From positions 1 through 55,477 of the forward strand of contig JAAURB010000027.1 in NCBI GenBank assembly GCA_012033335.1: a DNA stretch of 55,477 nt. The letters run 5' to 3'. Below the pieces are notes generated by a model. That model worked only from the letters and a program-made list of their open reading frames with translations. It did no database searches and was not told the DNA's origin. Source of the DNA: Oscillatoriales cyanobacterium RM2_1_1. Lineage in GTDB: Bacteria; Cyanobacteriota; Cyanobacteriia; Cyanobacteriales; Microcoleaceae. Positions 16,876-26,147 of this stretch are shown here, one piece after another. The first letter of the stretch is position 1. Each line of letters starts with the position of its first letter. The position numbers were made by a program, and so were the translations under genes.

Positions 16876-18910
16876 CTAGAATCTAAATGTTGTCCGAACG
16901 GTACTGATCACACTATCTCCATTCGTTGCATCCTGGTTGGGGGAAATCAGCCAGATGAACCCTGGAGTGATCGAAATATTTTCTGAGAGTTGAAAACGGT
17001 AGAAGGCTTCAACATGAATAGGCACATCCACCTTAAATGCTTGAGGATTGCCACCATCAAACTCAGTCAGATAAGGTTCAGCTCCAACTACCATTCCTAG
17101 CAAATTGCCTTCTTTGATCAAGTCAGGAAAAGCCAGTGTCAGTGCGTAGGTCAAGATGTTGCCTTCCCCATTGCCAATCAAACGCGGGTAAAGGGTACTG
17201 AACCAACCACTCAAAGACACCCGAGAACTAGGTTGCCAGTTAAACTGAAAACCGTAGCCATTCGTAATCACCCCCGACCCCCGATCAATCAATCCTGAAC
17301 CCAGAATATCCTGACCCGCCAGGGTATTAGCAACGGCAGTGCCAGTCACCCCCAAGGTGTTGTAGTTGAATCCAAATCGCCCGGGGGGCGCATAGGAATT
17401 GATATAGACCCCCGCCACAGAAAAATTATCAGTGATATTCCAGGTTAATTGGCCTAGGGCTCCATAACCGCCATTAAATAAACCTTGGCCATCTTCAGCA
17501 TCCGCCGCCAGCAAACCATCGGCTAAGTAACCAGCGGTAAGCTTGAGACCCTGGACAATTTCATAGTTGATGATGGCTCCAGTTCCACCTCCAACCAAGG
17601 TGTAGAGCGGATTGTATTCTCCGAATACACTAATGGCTCCGGTGCCACCATCGAGGTCATCCAGATAAGGATTTAAAGTTGGGGCAAAGAGCTGATAAGG
17701 AGCAAATGTATTGACCAGGGCAACCTGCAATTTCTGCGAGAGCGGAAAGGCATAGGCAATGGTCGCAATAATCAGCTCATTGTTGGTATTGGCAGAAAAT
17801 TGAGAGGAAAGGGTACCTTCAGCCGTTGAAGCGGTAGCTGATAGAGGCACCCCTGCTACATTGGCTGAAAAGTCAACTCCAGGAAGATTGAAGGTGCCAG
17901 TACCAAATAACGTCTCTCCCCCAAATCGGGTAATCGGTGCATTCCCTGCAAACATCGACAGTAACAGTAAATCATATCCAGCAAAGCTGGTCGCCAAGGT
18001 GAGATTAACCCGTTGTTGTAAGACGGTTTGATTCTCACCGCCATCTTCGCCAAACACATCAGCCAGCGCAAAAATCACCCCTCCGGTCAACTTCGTGGTG
18101 GTTGAAAATTGATTGGCTTCGAGCTCCGCCGTTCGGGCTTCGAGAACCGTGACCCGACCTCGCAGGGCTGCCAGTTCAGCGGCAAACTCCTCCATCAACC
18201 GTTGTAATTTGGCCAGATCTTCCCGGGAAACCAGATCCTGAGTTGAGGTATTGATTAATTCATTGATTCGTTCCAGACAGGCATTCACCCCGGCGGCAAA
18301 TTCATAGCGGGTCAAGGCTCGATTGCCCTTGAACGGTGCCGTCGGGATATCCGGCAATACAACCATAGCGCTCCACCAGGGACTGCAACGCCTGAAATGC
18401 CCAGTCCGTAGGTTGCACATCTGAGAGCTGAGAAACAGAAGTCACCTGCTCTTTTTTCCCGCGACCATTGCCTTCACGACCATAGCGTTGCAATTGATCC
18501 AGGGATGTGGGGTTTGAAGGGGCGATCGATTCTAAAGTCGCTTCTGAAGATAGTTCTGAAGCGGATTCTAAGGCAGAGCCTTGAGGTGAACCAGGCAAAA
18601 TCTGAACCGTTGAATCCAGGGGAATGGCGGATTCTACTGGGGTTGAGTTTGATTCCACCGGCACAATTTGAACCATCCTCTCAGGTTCTGTGAAGATGGA
18701 GTCAGGATTTTGATCCGGGGTCTGCTCGAAGTCAATTATTGTCTCAAATAATGCAGGTTCTGGTTGCGAAGGCTGAGTTGTTTCTGAAGTAGACTTGATA
18801 GACTTTAGATTTTCTCCATAACTGGCTTCAGACAAGAACACAACAGTTCCCAGACTTCCACAAGACCACAACAATAGAAAATAAAAATATCTCAAGAACT
18901 GAGTCTGCAT
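16876..18910 (-). CDS. SLH-OprB type outer-membrane porin (iron-uptake porin type), single-base frameshift
   Basis: The N-terminal frame (18910-18302) holds a signal peptide, a long Ser/Pro/Glu linker and the first half of an SLH domain (DVQPTDWAFQALQSLVERYG then CIAGYPDGT). The frame is lost at about 18335 and resumes as FKGNRALTRYEFAAGVNACL, a coiled-coil spacer (SREDLAKLQRLMEEFAAELA) and a carbohydrate-selective porin OprB-type beta-barrel ending in Phe at 16876. Deleting one C in CACCG rejoins both into 677 residues. SLH binds the peptidoglycan-linked polymer while the barrel sits in the outer membrane; members in cyanobacteria carry inorganic ions including iron (family knowledge). A paralogue is at 43397. 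Confidence 0.85.
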
Positions 18911-19101
18911 AGCGTTTCAGCTTCAGGTAAATTGGTAGCGGGCAAAACCAGCAAGATTGGGGCCACCGAACATGGCTTCTGAATCAGGATTCCATCAAGA
19001 TCCAATATTGGTGCTCAATCCTTTTTTTCCACCACAACTATACAAGCTTAAAGGAATCAGAACTCAAGGCTTTGAAAAAACCTTGAGTTCTGCATATACG
19101 G

Positions 19102-21486
19102 TTAATTCAGATCAATCGTAACGTTGTCTAACTGCCCGGTGAAGTCAAAGGGCAATTCGTAGGTTTCAGTCACAGGAGTTCCCGTATCGAACCCAATGTC
19201 AAGGGTTTCATCCAATGTAACCCGGTTAGGAATACTCTTTTCTGCCCGTCCACTACCAATCTTTTTGTTATTGGCGTAGAGGGTGACATCAGCTCCAGCA
19301 TAGGGCTGATCAGAATCCGTTTCATAGACGGCTTTCAGGCTCACCTTCCCGGTGGGTAACCTTTGGTCAGAGGCAATATTGTACCGCTCCACGTTCACCA
19401 GGTTGTAGTGATACACCAACTTGCCATCTTGGATGAACAAGCCATACCCCCCAAACCGACCGCCGAGGGTTGCCAGCATTCCCTCTGCGCCTCCCTCCGG
19501 AATTACGACATCGGCAGTAATCGTGTGATTGATGTGTTTTAGATCCGGGGATGAACCTTCAGGAACCCGCATGTGATCTGGATAGGTGAAGCGGTCACGA
19601 CCTGCCGTTAAGCTGGGACGATTGGCAACATCTAAACGTTCAGTTTTGCGGCCATCTAAAGGCAATACATTGTGCTTGGCTGCTTCGGCAAAAAACAGAT
19701 CCTTCATCTCCCGCAGCTTCTGGGGGTTCTCCGCCGCTATGTCATTGGCCTGGGTGAAGTCCTCATCAATGTGGTAAAGTTCCCAATCCAGATTGAGAAT
19801 GTCCTTATCCGTGGGTGGATTGGGATTCCAGGGTTCGTTGAATAATGCGCTTGCCATCCAGCCATTGCTGTAAATTCCCTGGTTGCCCAACATCTCAAAG
19901 TATTGAGTCGTGTGGCGGGTAGGGGCTTTGGCATCCTCGAAGCTGTAAACCAGGCTGGTGCCTTCGATGGGTTTCTGGGCGATTCCATTGATTTCGGTCG
20001 GAGCCTGAATCCCAACCGCTTCAAAAATAGTGGGGGCGATATCGATAACATGACTGAACTGATAGCGGATTCCCCCTTTGTCCTTGATTTTTGCAGGCCA
20101 GGAAATCGACATGCCATTGCGGGTTCCGCCAAAGTGGGAGGCAATTTGCTTCGTCCACTGGAAGGGAGCATCCATGGCCCAGGCCCAGGCCGCCGGGAAG
20201 TGGTTGTAGTAGAGGGGGCCACCCAATTCATCCACAGCATCTAGTTTTTCGGCAGTGCTCTCAGGAATACCATTGAAGAACGTCATCTCATTCAACAACC
20301 CTTCAAAACCGCCTTCCGCGCTGGAACCGTTGTCTCCCGCAATGTAAAAAATCAACGTGTTATCCAGTTCGCCGAGCTGATCAATTGCATCAATCACCCG
20401 ACCAACTTCATGATCGGCTTGAGCCGTAAACCCGGCGAATACTTCCGCCATCCGAGCATAAACTTTTTGCTCTTCGGCAGGAAGGGAATCCCAGGCGGCC
20501 AGAGCTTCTGGCCGAGGTGTGAGCTTGGCATTGGCCGGAATCACCCCGAGTTTTTTCTGGCGTTCAAAGGTTTCTGCGCGGTACTTGTCCCAGCCCATAT
20601 CGAATTTGCCTTCAAAGGGTTTGATCCACTCCTCAGGAACTTGATGGGGCGCATGGGTAGCACCGGTGGCCACGTAAGCCAGGAAGGGTTTTTGTGGGGC
20701 AACGGCCTTCGTCTGGCGAATCCAGGAAATTGCATGATCCGCTAGGTCTACGGTTAAGTGATAGGGCGAACCATCGGCATTAGTTTCCGGAGGTTCCAAA
20801 CGAGTAGTATTCTCCACCAGGGCCGGAGAATATTGATCCGTATCTCCCCCCACAAAACCATAGAAATAATCAAACCCTAAACCCACAGGCCAACGATCAA
20901 ACGGGCCAGCAACACTGGTTTCCCAGTCAGGAACATTGTGGTTCTTGCCGTACCAGGAGGTAGCGTAGCCATATTCTTGTAGAACTTTGGCAAAGGTTTC
21001 AGCGGTGTTGGGAATAATCCCGGAATATCCCGGAAAACCCGTTCCAGCCTCACCGATCACTCCAGAACCGACTGAGTGATGGTTGCGTCCGGTGAGCAAC
21101 GCGGCCCGGGTGGGAGAACACAGTGCTGTCGTGTGGAACTGGGTGTAACGCAGACCGTTCTTGGCTACTCGATCCATCGTCGGAGTCGGAATCGCACCGC
21201 CAAAGGTACTAAACTGGCCATAACCCACATCATCGATCAGCACCAATAAGATATTCGGTGCGTCTTTGATGCCAAAGGTTTCAGGTAGTTTTAGTTCAGA
21301 TTTAACCGGTTCAGAATCTTTGTAACTCAAGCCAATTTTTCCAGTAAAAGGCTTGTCGGGATGGGGGATTAGTTCTTGAGCTAGAACCGGAAATGGCAGC
21401 AGGTTAATGCTGGTAAACCCTGCAATTAACAGCAATAAAACAACTGCCCTGACTCCCCCTAGAAGTTTGGAAAGGGTGAAATTCAT
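19102..21486 (-). CDS. Secreted arylsulfatase, paralogue 1
   Basis: 794 residues with a Sec signal (hydrophobic 13-32, cleavage near VLAQ). Sulfatase catalytic elements: metal ligands in LVLIDDVGYG (Asp85/86), the formylglycine signature CSPTR (Cys123, converted from Cys to formylglycine) with the downstream LLTGRNHH, and the second metal site GDNGSS. A C-terminal beta-sandwich follows the catalytic domain. It is of the large AtsA-like type that hydrolyses sulfate esters in the periplasm or outside. No formylglycine-generating enzyme or anaerobic maturase is in the window, so activation depends on the chromosome. It lies 265 bp downstream of a close paralogue in the same orientation. Confidence 0.92.
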   Translation of the reverse strand: MNFTLSKLLGGVRAVVLLLLIAGFTSINLLPFPVLAQELIPHPDKPFTGKIGLSYKDSEPVKSELKLPETFGIKDAPNILLVLIDDVGYGQFSTFGGAIPTPTMDRVAKNGLRYTQFHTTALCSPTRAALLTGRNHHSVGSGVIGEAGTGFPGYSGIIPNTAETFAKVLQEYGYATSWYGKNHNVPDWETSVAGPFDRWPVGLGFDYFYGFVGGDTDQYSPALVENTTRLEPPETNADGSPYHLTVDLADHAISWIRQTKAVAPQKPFLAYVATGATHAPHQVPEEWIKPFEGKFDMGWDKYRAETFERQKKLGVIPANAKLTPRPEALAAWDSLPAEEQKVYARMAEVFAGFTAQADHEVGRVIDAIDQLGELDNTLIFYIAGDNGSSAEGGFEGLLNEMTFFNGIPESTAEKLDAVDELGGPLYYNHFPAAWAWAMDAPFQWTKQIASHFGGTRNGMSISWPAKIKDKGGIRYQFSHVIDIAPTIFEAVGIQAPTEINGIAQKPIEGTSLVYSFEDAKAPTRHTTQYFEMLGNQGIYSNGWMASALFNEPWNPNPPTDKDILNLDWELYHIDEDFTQANDIAAENPQKLREMKDLFFAEAAKHNVLPLDGRKTERLDVANRPSLTAGRDRFTYPDHMRVPEGSSPDLKHINHTITADVVIPEGGAEGMLATLGGRFGGYGLFIQDGKLVYHYNLVNVERYNIASDQRLPTGKVSLKAVYETDSDQPYAGADVTLYANNKKIGSGRAEKSIPNRVTLDETLDIGFDTGTPVTETYELPFDFTGQLDNVTIDLN

Positions 21487-21751
21487 CGGTACGTACCTTT
21501 AATTCGAATTTGTGTTTGGTTTTCGAGTAGGCATTTTCCCTTCCTCAGTTGAGGTACAAGCGGGTGAAGTTGCAATTTTATACCGGTTCAACTGTCCAAT
21601 TGGATAACCAAGACTTGAGATTAATCGTCACCTGATCCATCGTTCTAATGAACCCGACGAAGGGCTGATCATCCTTTGAAATTAAAGCATCGGTATCAGT
21701 CCACCTGGGTTATTTCAGGATTTTCATCTGAATTGATCAAGATCTCACTGA

Positions 21752-24130
21752 CTAGGACTTGATATCAATCGTTACCTTCTCAATCTCTCCAGTGAACTTA
21801 AACGGCGGTTTATAAGCCTTACTTACAGGGGCTTGAGTATCCAAGCCAACCCCGAAGGTATCTACCCCAAAGCGACCCGCAACGGTTTTGTTGATTCGCT
21901 CCTCAGCCACCTTGCGATTATTGATGAATAGGGTTCCTTTACCACCTTTACCAGCACCATCCCCGTCATAGTCGAAGTCAAACCGCACATTCACTTTTCC
22001 GGTGGGAACCTCGGTGGCAGACGTAATTGCAGTCCGTTCCAAATCAAACCAGTTGTAGTCATAGGTGAGCTTGCCATCCTTGATGAACAGAGTATAGCCC
22101 CCGGTGGTTCCACCCATTGCCAAAATGACCCCTTCAGCTCCCTGCTCAGGAATGACTAAATCAGCAGCAATACTATGGGAAAGGTTTTTAACATTGGGAG
22201 CGGTTCCCTCAGACAGATTGGTCATCCCAGGGAAAAACTCAAAGTGATCACGACCTGAGGTGAAACTAGGCCGCAGGGTCACATCTGTCCGTTCAGCAAA
22301 GCGGTCATCCAATGGAAAAACACCATATTTTCCCCCCTCTAGCAAGAACTGAGCTTGCATTTCCTCTAGCTTTTCTGGCTGCTCAGTGGATAAATCCTTG
22401 GCTTGACTAAAATCTTCATCTAGATTGAACAATTCCCACTGGTCTTGGTCAAAGGGAACGGTTCCAGCCGTCACCCAGGGAACCCGATTGTGGAAGGCTG
22501 CAGCCATCCAGCCATTATCGTAGAGGGCTCGATGCCCGAACATCTCGAAGTATTGGGTCTGGCGAGCATCTTCCGCTTTGGCTCCATTGGATTCAAAGGA
22601 ATAGGCCATGCTCACCCCTTCAATCGGTTTTTGAGGAATGCCGTTATGAAACCGGGGGGCTTCAATTCCAGCGACTTCATACAATGTGGGGGCAATATCA
22701 ATCACATGGTGGAACTGATCCCGCAAACCATTCTTTTCCTTGATTTTCTCAGGCCAGGAAACCACCATGGCGTTGCGGGTGCCGCCGAAATAGGAGGCCA
22801 CCTGCTTCGTCCAGCGGAACGGCGTATCCATGGCCCAAGCCCAACTCACCGCAAAGTGAGGCGAGGTTTCAGGCCCACCCCAAATGTCATAGCACCGACG
22901 GTTGTCCTCCATCGTCAGGTTGAGGCCATTCAGATTGAGCATTTCGTTACAGGTGCCAATCAAGCTGCCCTCAGCACTAGAACCGTTGTCGCCCACGATA
23001 TAGATAATTAAAGTGTTATCCAGTTCCTCCAGATCTGCGATCGCATCCATGACGCGACCCATTTCGTAGTCGGTGTATTCCAGGAATCCGGCGTAGGTTT
23101 CCATTTCACGGGCTAGAACTTTCTGGTCTTCAGGACTGAAGCTGTCCCAGGCCGGCATTTGTTCTGGGCGCGGGGTGAGTTCTGTCTTGGCAGGAATCAC
23201 TCCCATTTTCTTCTGACGCTCAAAGATGATTTCCCGCTCTTTGTCCCAGCCGTGATCAAACTTGCCTTTGTATTTCTCAACGTATTTTGCTGGGGGTTGG
23301 TGGGGGGCATGAACTGCTCCGGGAGCAACATAGGCAAAGAACGGACGCTCCGGCGCAATCGATTTTTCATACCGAATCCAGGCAATCGCTTTGTCTGCCA
23401 AATCATGGGTTAGGTTATAACCCTGTTCAGGAAAAACGGTTTGTTCAACCGGATTCTGGTTTTCGTACAGGGTGGGATACCACTGATCGGTTTCGCCACC
23501 AATGAATCCATAGAAATAGTCAAATCCTAAACCATTGGGCCAGCGATCAAACGGGCCAACGCTACTGGTCAAGTTATCCGGAACGTTGTGATTCTTGCCA
23601 AAGCAGGCGGTACTGTAGCCATTCTCCCGCAGGATTTGGCCAATGGTTGCAGTACTTTGGGGAATCAAACCGCTGTAGCCGGGATATCCTGTTGCTAACT
23701 CTTGAATGGTTCCAGAGGCTACAGAATGGTGGTTGCGTCCTGTCAACAACGCCGCCCGGGTGGGGGAACACAAAGCTGTTGTGTGGAAGCGGTTGTAGCG
23801 CAAACCGTTCTCCGCCAGGCGATCTAGAACTGGCGTGGCAATCGAACCCCCAAAGGTACTCGAGGCTCCAAATCCGGCATCATCGATCAATACCAGCAAA
23901 ACATTAGGGGCATCTGCCTCAGCTTCAACCGGTCTGAGTAAATCTGGATCCGGCTCAGAACTGGTGTAGTAAATCCCAATTTTCCCATTGAATGCAGGGT
24001 CAGGCATTGGTAGGTTTTCTGCTGCGATCGCTACCGGAGTCAGGGTTAGCATGGCAAACAAAAAGCTAAATAAACAGGCGATTGTTCGCTTCAGTCGGAT
24101 ACAACTTTTGAATCGATTGAGTAGAAACAT
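21752..24130 (-). CDS. Secreted arylsulfatase, paralogue 2
   Basis: 792 residues, collinear with the downstream copy over the whole length: signal peptide (residues about 10-36), LVLIDDAGFG metal site (Asp83/84), CSPTR formylglycine signature (Cys121), GDNGSS, and the same C-terminal domain. Identity is well below that of a recent duplication, so substrate ranges probably differ. Its upstream region carries a striking direct/inverted repeat set at 24250-24312 that may control expression, perhaps in response to sulfur or phosphorus supply (inference). Confidence 0.92.
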   Translation of the reverse strand: MFLLNRFKSCIRLKRTIACLFSFLFAMLTLTPVAIAAENLPMPDPAFNGKIGIYYTSSEPDPDLLRPVEAEADAPNVLLVLIDDAGFGASSTFGGSIATPVLDRLAENGLRYNRFHTTALCSPTRAALLTGRNHHSVASGTIQELATGYPGYSGLIPQSTATIGQILRENGYSTACFGKNHNVPDNLTSSVGPFDRWPNGLGFDYFYGFIGGETDQWYPTLYENQNPVEQTVFPEQGYNLTHDLADKAIAWIRYEKSIAPERPFFAYVAPGAVHAPHQPPAKYVEKYKGKFDHGWDKEREIIFERQKKMGVIPAKTELTPRPEQMPAWDSFSPEDQKVLAREMETYAGFLEYTDYEMGRVMDAIADLEELDNTLIIYIVGDNGSSAEGSLIGTCNEMLNLNGLNLTMEDNRRCYDIWGGPETSPHFAVSWAWAMDTPFRWTKQVASYFGGTRNAMVVSWPEKIKEKNGLRDQFHHVIDIAPTLYEVAGIEAPRFHNGIPQKPIEGVSMAYSFESNGAKAEDARQTQYFEMFGHRALYDNGWMAAAFHNRVPWVTAGTVPFDQDQWELFNLDEDFSQAKDLSTEQPEKLEEMQAQFLLEGGKYGVFPLDDRFAERTDVTLRPSFTSGRDHFEFFPGMTNLSEGTAPNVKNLSHSIAADLVIPEQGAEGVILAMGGTTGGYTLFIKDGKLTYDYNWFDLERTAITSATEVPTGKVNVRFDFDYDGDGAGKGGKGTLFINNRKVAEERINKTVAGRFGVDTFGVGLDTQAPVSKAYKPPFKFTGEIEKVTIDIKS

Positions 24131-24249
24131 AAGGGGTTGGAAATTGATTAGTAATTTGGATACATGACAACTTCAAGTTTTGGTCAAGACATTCACTAAA
24201 GCTACTTCTAGCTAATTCATGAGGTTTGTAATTCTTAGTCTTCAACCCA

Positions 24250-24312
24250 AGTATGAAAGGTTAAATGAACATTAGTTAGTATGAAAGGTTAAGAACATTA
24301 AACTTTCATACT
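24250..24312. promoter_or_regulatory. Direct plus inverted 15-bp repeats upstream of the sulfatase gene
   Basis: AGTATGAAAGGTTAA occurs at 24250-24264 and 24278-24292 (28 bp apart), each followed by GAACATTA, and an inverted partner TTAAACTTTCATACT lies at 24298-24312. The set sits about 120-180 bp before the sulfatase ATG and some 330 bp before the divergent kinase. It contains TTAACCT on the sulfatase strand, the unit seen in cyanobacterial Pho boxes, but not with their usual spacing. Confidence 0.6.
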
Positions 24313-24402
24313 GCGCTGACCCAATCTAAACACTGAGGATTGGGACTGAAATCTTCAAACAGAAGCAATATTATCTCAAAAGTGTCAACCGTTATCAGGT
24401 GA

Positions 24403-24449
24403 TTGACATCCTCTCCATCCAATCGCTAGGCGATATGGATGGAGATTCC
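24403..24449 (-). mobile_element. Solo IS200/IS605-type right end
   Basis: Read on the minus strand: GGAATCTCCATCC, a strong hairpin (arms CTCCATCC and GGATGGAG with an inner ATCGC/GCGAT stem), then GGATGTCAA. This is the same layout as the right end at 14087-14122 but with different stem sequence. No tnpA or tnpB coding sequence adjoins, so it is an element footprint or a related structured RNA end. Confidence 0.6.
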
Positions 24450-24636
24450 CTGGATTGCCCCAAAGATTGAATCACCTAGATTGGGGTTCGATTGAAATTG
24501 AGTTAACCTTTAGGGGATCGAGCCAAAAACTGAGTGGGGGCTACTTACCGTCAGGACAAACGCCCCTAGAGTCGGTATTCCAGAAATTGTCTAAGATTAC
24601 CATTACTCCTATCCATCCAGGGTGAACTTGTTGATT

Positions 24637-26076
24637 ATGCTTGATCTTGTCAGTCTTTTGGAGTCTGTAGTTCCCTCCTGTTGCCCAAACACAAGCCAGA
24701 ACCTCCACCTCGAATCCACCCTTGAAGATCTGCCTCTCCATGACTATCAAATGGATGCAGCTCAGCCCGCCGCCGATCTAGCGAAATTATTTGAGCTCAA
24801 TCCAGCAGCACCAGGAGCCATATTACTAGAGGGGGGCCAACTCCTGGGCATGATCTCCCGGCATCGGTTTTTAGAGCTTTTGAGTCGCCCCCACGGTCGC
24901 AGAATGTTTCTGAAGCGATCGCTCTATATCCTGTGCCAATTTGCCCAGAAAGATTTACTAATGTTTCCGGGAACCATCCTGGTGATTGATGCGGCCTTAG
25001 CTGTGATGCGGCGATCGACCTCGGGGATCTCTGCCCCCATTGTGGTTCAGCTTTCAGAGCGAAATTATCGCCTAATTGATGCTCAAAAATTATTGATTGC
25101 CCACTCCTGCATCCACATCCTAGCGATGAAGCTGCTGCAACAGAAAACCCGAACCCAACTGATTCAAACTGAAAAATTAGCCACTCTGGGGCAAATGATC
25201 GCTGGCGTCGCCCATGATATTCAAAATCCAGCGACTTGTATTGCTAGTAATGCCGAGAGTTTAAAAAACTCCCACAGAGATTTAAATAAACTGATTCAGG
25301 TCTATGAGGCTGAATATCCTGAAGCCAATAAACAAGTTCAAGCGTGCAAATCTGAAATTGAGTTCGAGCGATTACAAGAAGATTTGCCGGAGATTTTTAC
25401 CTGGGTCGATACTTCGGTATCTCGACTCAATCATCTGGTGGAAAGCCTACGAGTTTTCTCATGGCAAAATAATCTGCAAAGACAAGAAACAGATATTCAT
25501 GACTGTCTAGACAATATCTTGATGACCCTCAAGGATCGTCTAGAAGGTAAAGTCAATGTGATTAAGAACTATGGTAAGCTCCCTAAAATTTATGCCTATC
25601 CCAATCAGTTGAGCCAGGTGTTTATGAACCTGATCATGAATGCGGTAGATGGGCTCGAATCCCAGAACGGCACGCGGAAACAGCCTGGGAAAATCTGGAT
25701 CGAAACTAACCTACGGGGCTGTACCCCTCAAGAGCGCCTAGGAATGAAAATGCTCTCCCCAGAACAGCTTGAGTCTCTGCTCGAAGCCCAATCCTCGGAA
25801 CAACTTGAGGGCGGAGTTAAAAGTTTAAATTGGCTGGAAACTGAGCTGCTTAAGGATCCTTCCTGTTGTGTTGTAATTCGAATTCGAGATAATGGCCCTG
25901 GGATTTTATCAGAGAAGCAAAATCAGCCCTCTGGCCATCAGGGAAAAGGATTGGGGCTGGGAATCAGCCGTCAAATCATTACAGACAAGCACCAAGGTCA
26001 TATCAACCTCAAGTCTAAGGTAGGAAAAGGCACAGAATTTGAAATTCTGTTGCCCCTAGCTCAGAGCGAATCGTGA
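24637..26076 (+). CDS. Orphan sensor histidine kinase
   Basis: About 479 residues from ATG 24637 (a GTG at 24622 would add 5). The N-terminal about 150 residues resemble a CBS-like or ligand-sensing domain (GAILLEGGQLLGMISRHRFL) without TM segments, so the kinase is cytosolic. A coiled linker leads to the HisKA H-box TLGQMIAGVAHDIQNP (His about 195), an N-box (FMNLIMNAVDGLE), G1 (IRDNGPGI) and G2 (GKGLGLGIS) of the HATPase domain. No response regulator adjoins. It is divergent from the sulfatases, sharing their repeat-rich promoter region, and convergent with rep at 26148. A role in nutrient sensing is only inferred from position. Confidence 0.88.
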   Translation: MLDLVSLLESVVPSCCPNTSQNLHLESTLEDLPLHDYQMDAAQPAADLAKLFELNPAAPGAILLEGGQLLGMISRHRFLELLSRPHGRRMFLKRSLYILCQFAQKDLLMFPGTILVIDAALAVMRRSTSGISAPIVVQLSERNYRLIDAQKLLIAHSCIHILAMKLLQQKTRTQLIQTEKLATLGQMIAGVAHDIQNPATCIASNAESLKNSHRDLNKLIQVYEAEYPEANKQVQACKSEIEFERLQEDLPEIFTWVDTSVSRLNHLVESLRVFSWQNNLQRQETDIHDCLDNILMTLKDRLEGKVNVIKNYGKLPKIYAYPNQLSQVFMNLIMNAVDGLESQNGTRKQPGKIWIETNLRGCTPQERLGMKMLSPEQLESLLEAQSSEQLEGGVKSLNWLETELLKDPSCCVVIRIRDNGPGILSEKQNQPSGHQGKGLGLGISRQIITDKHQGHINLKSKVGKGTEFEILLPLAQSES

Positions 26077-26147
26077 TAGCTTTAAATCAGGTAGGGCTCG
26101 TCAAGGTTGATTCTTCAACGTTAACTTTTTAACTTCGCAGTTGAATC

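Noticed and set aside
19586-23907. Many overlapping frames on both strands in the sulfatase region
   Set aside because: All are shadows of the two high-GC sulfatase genes; none has a start signal or motif.
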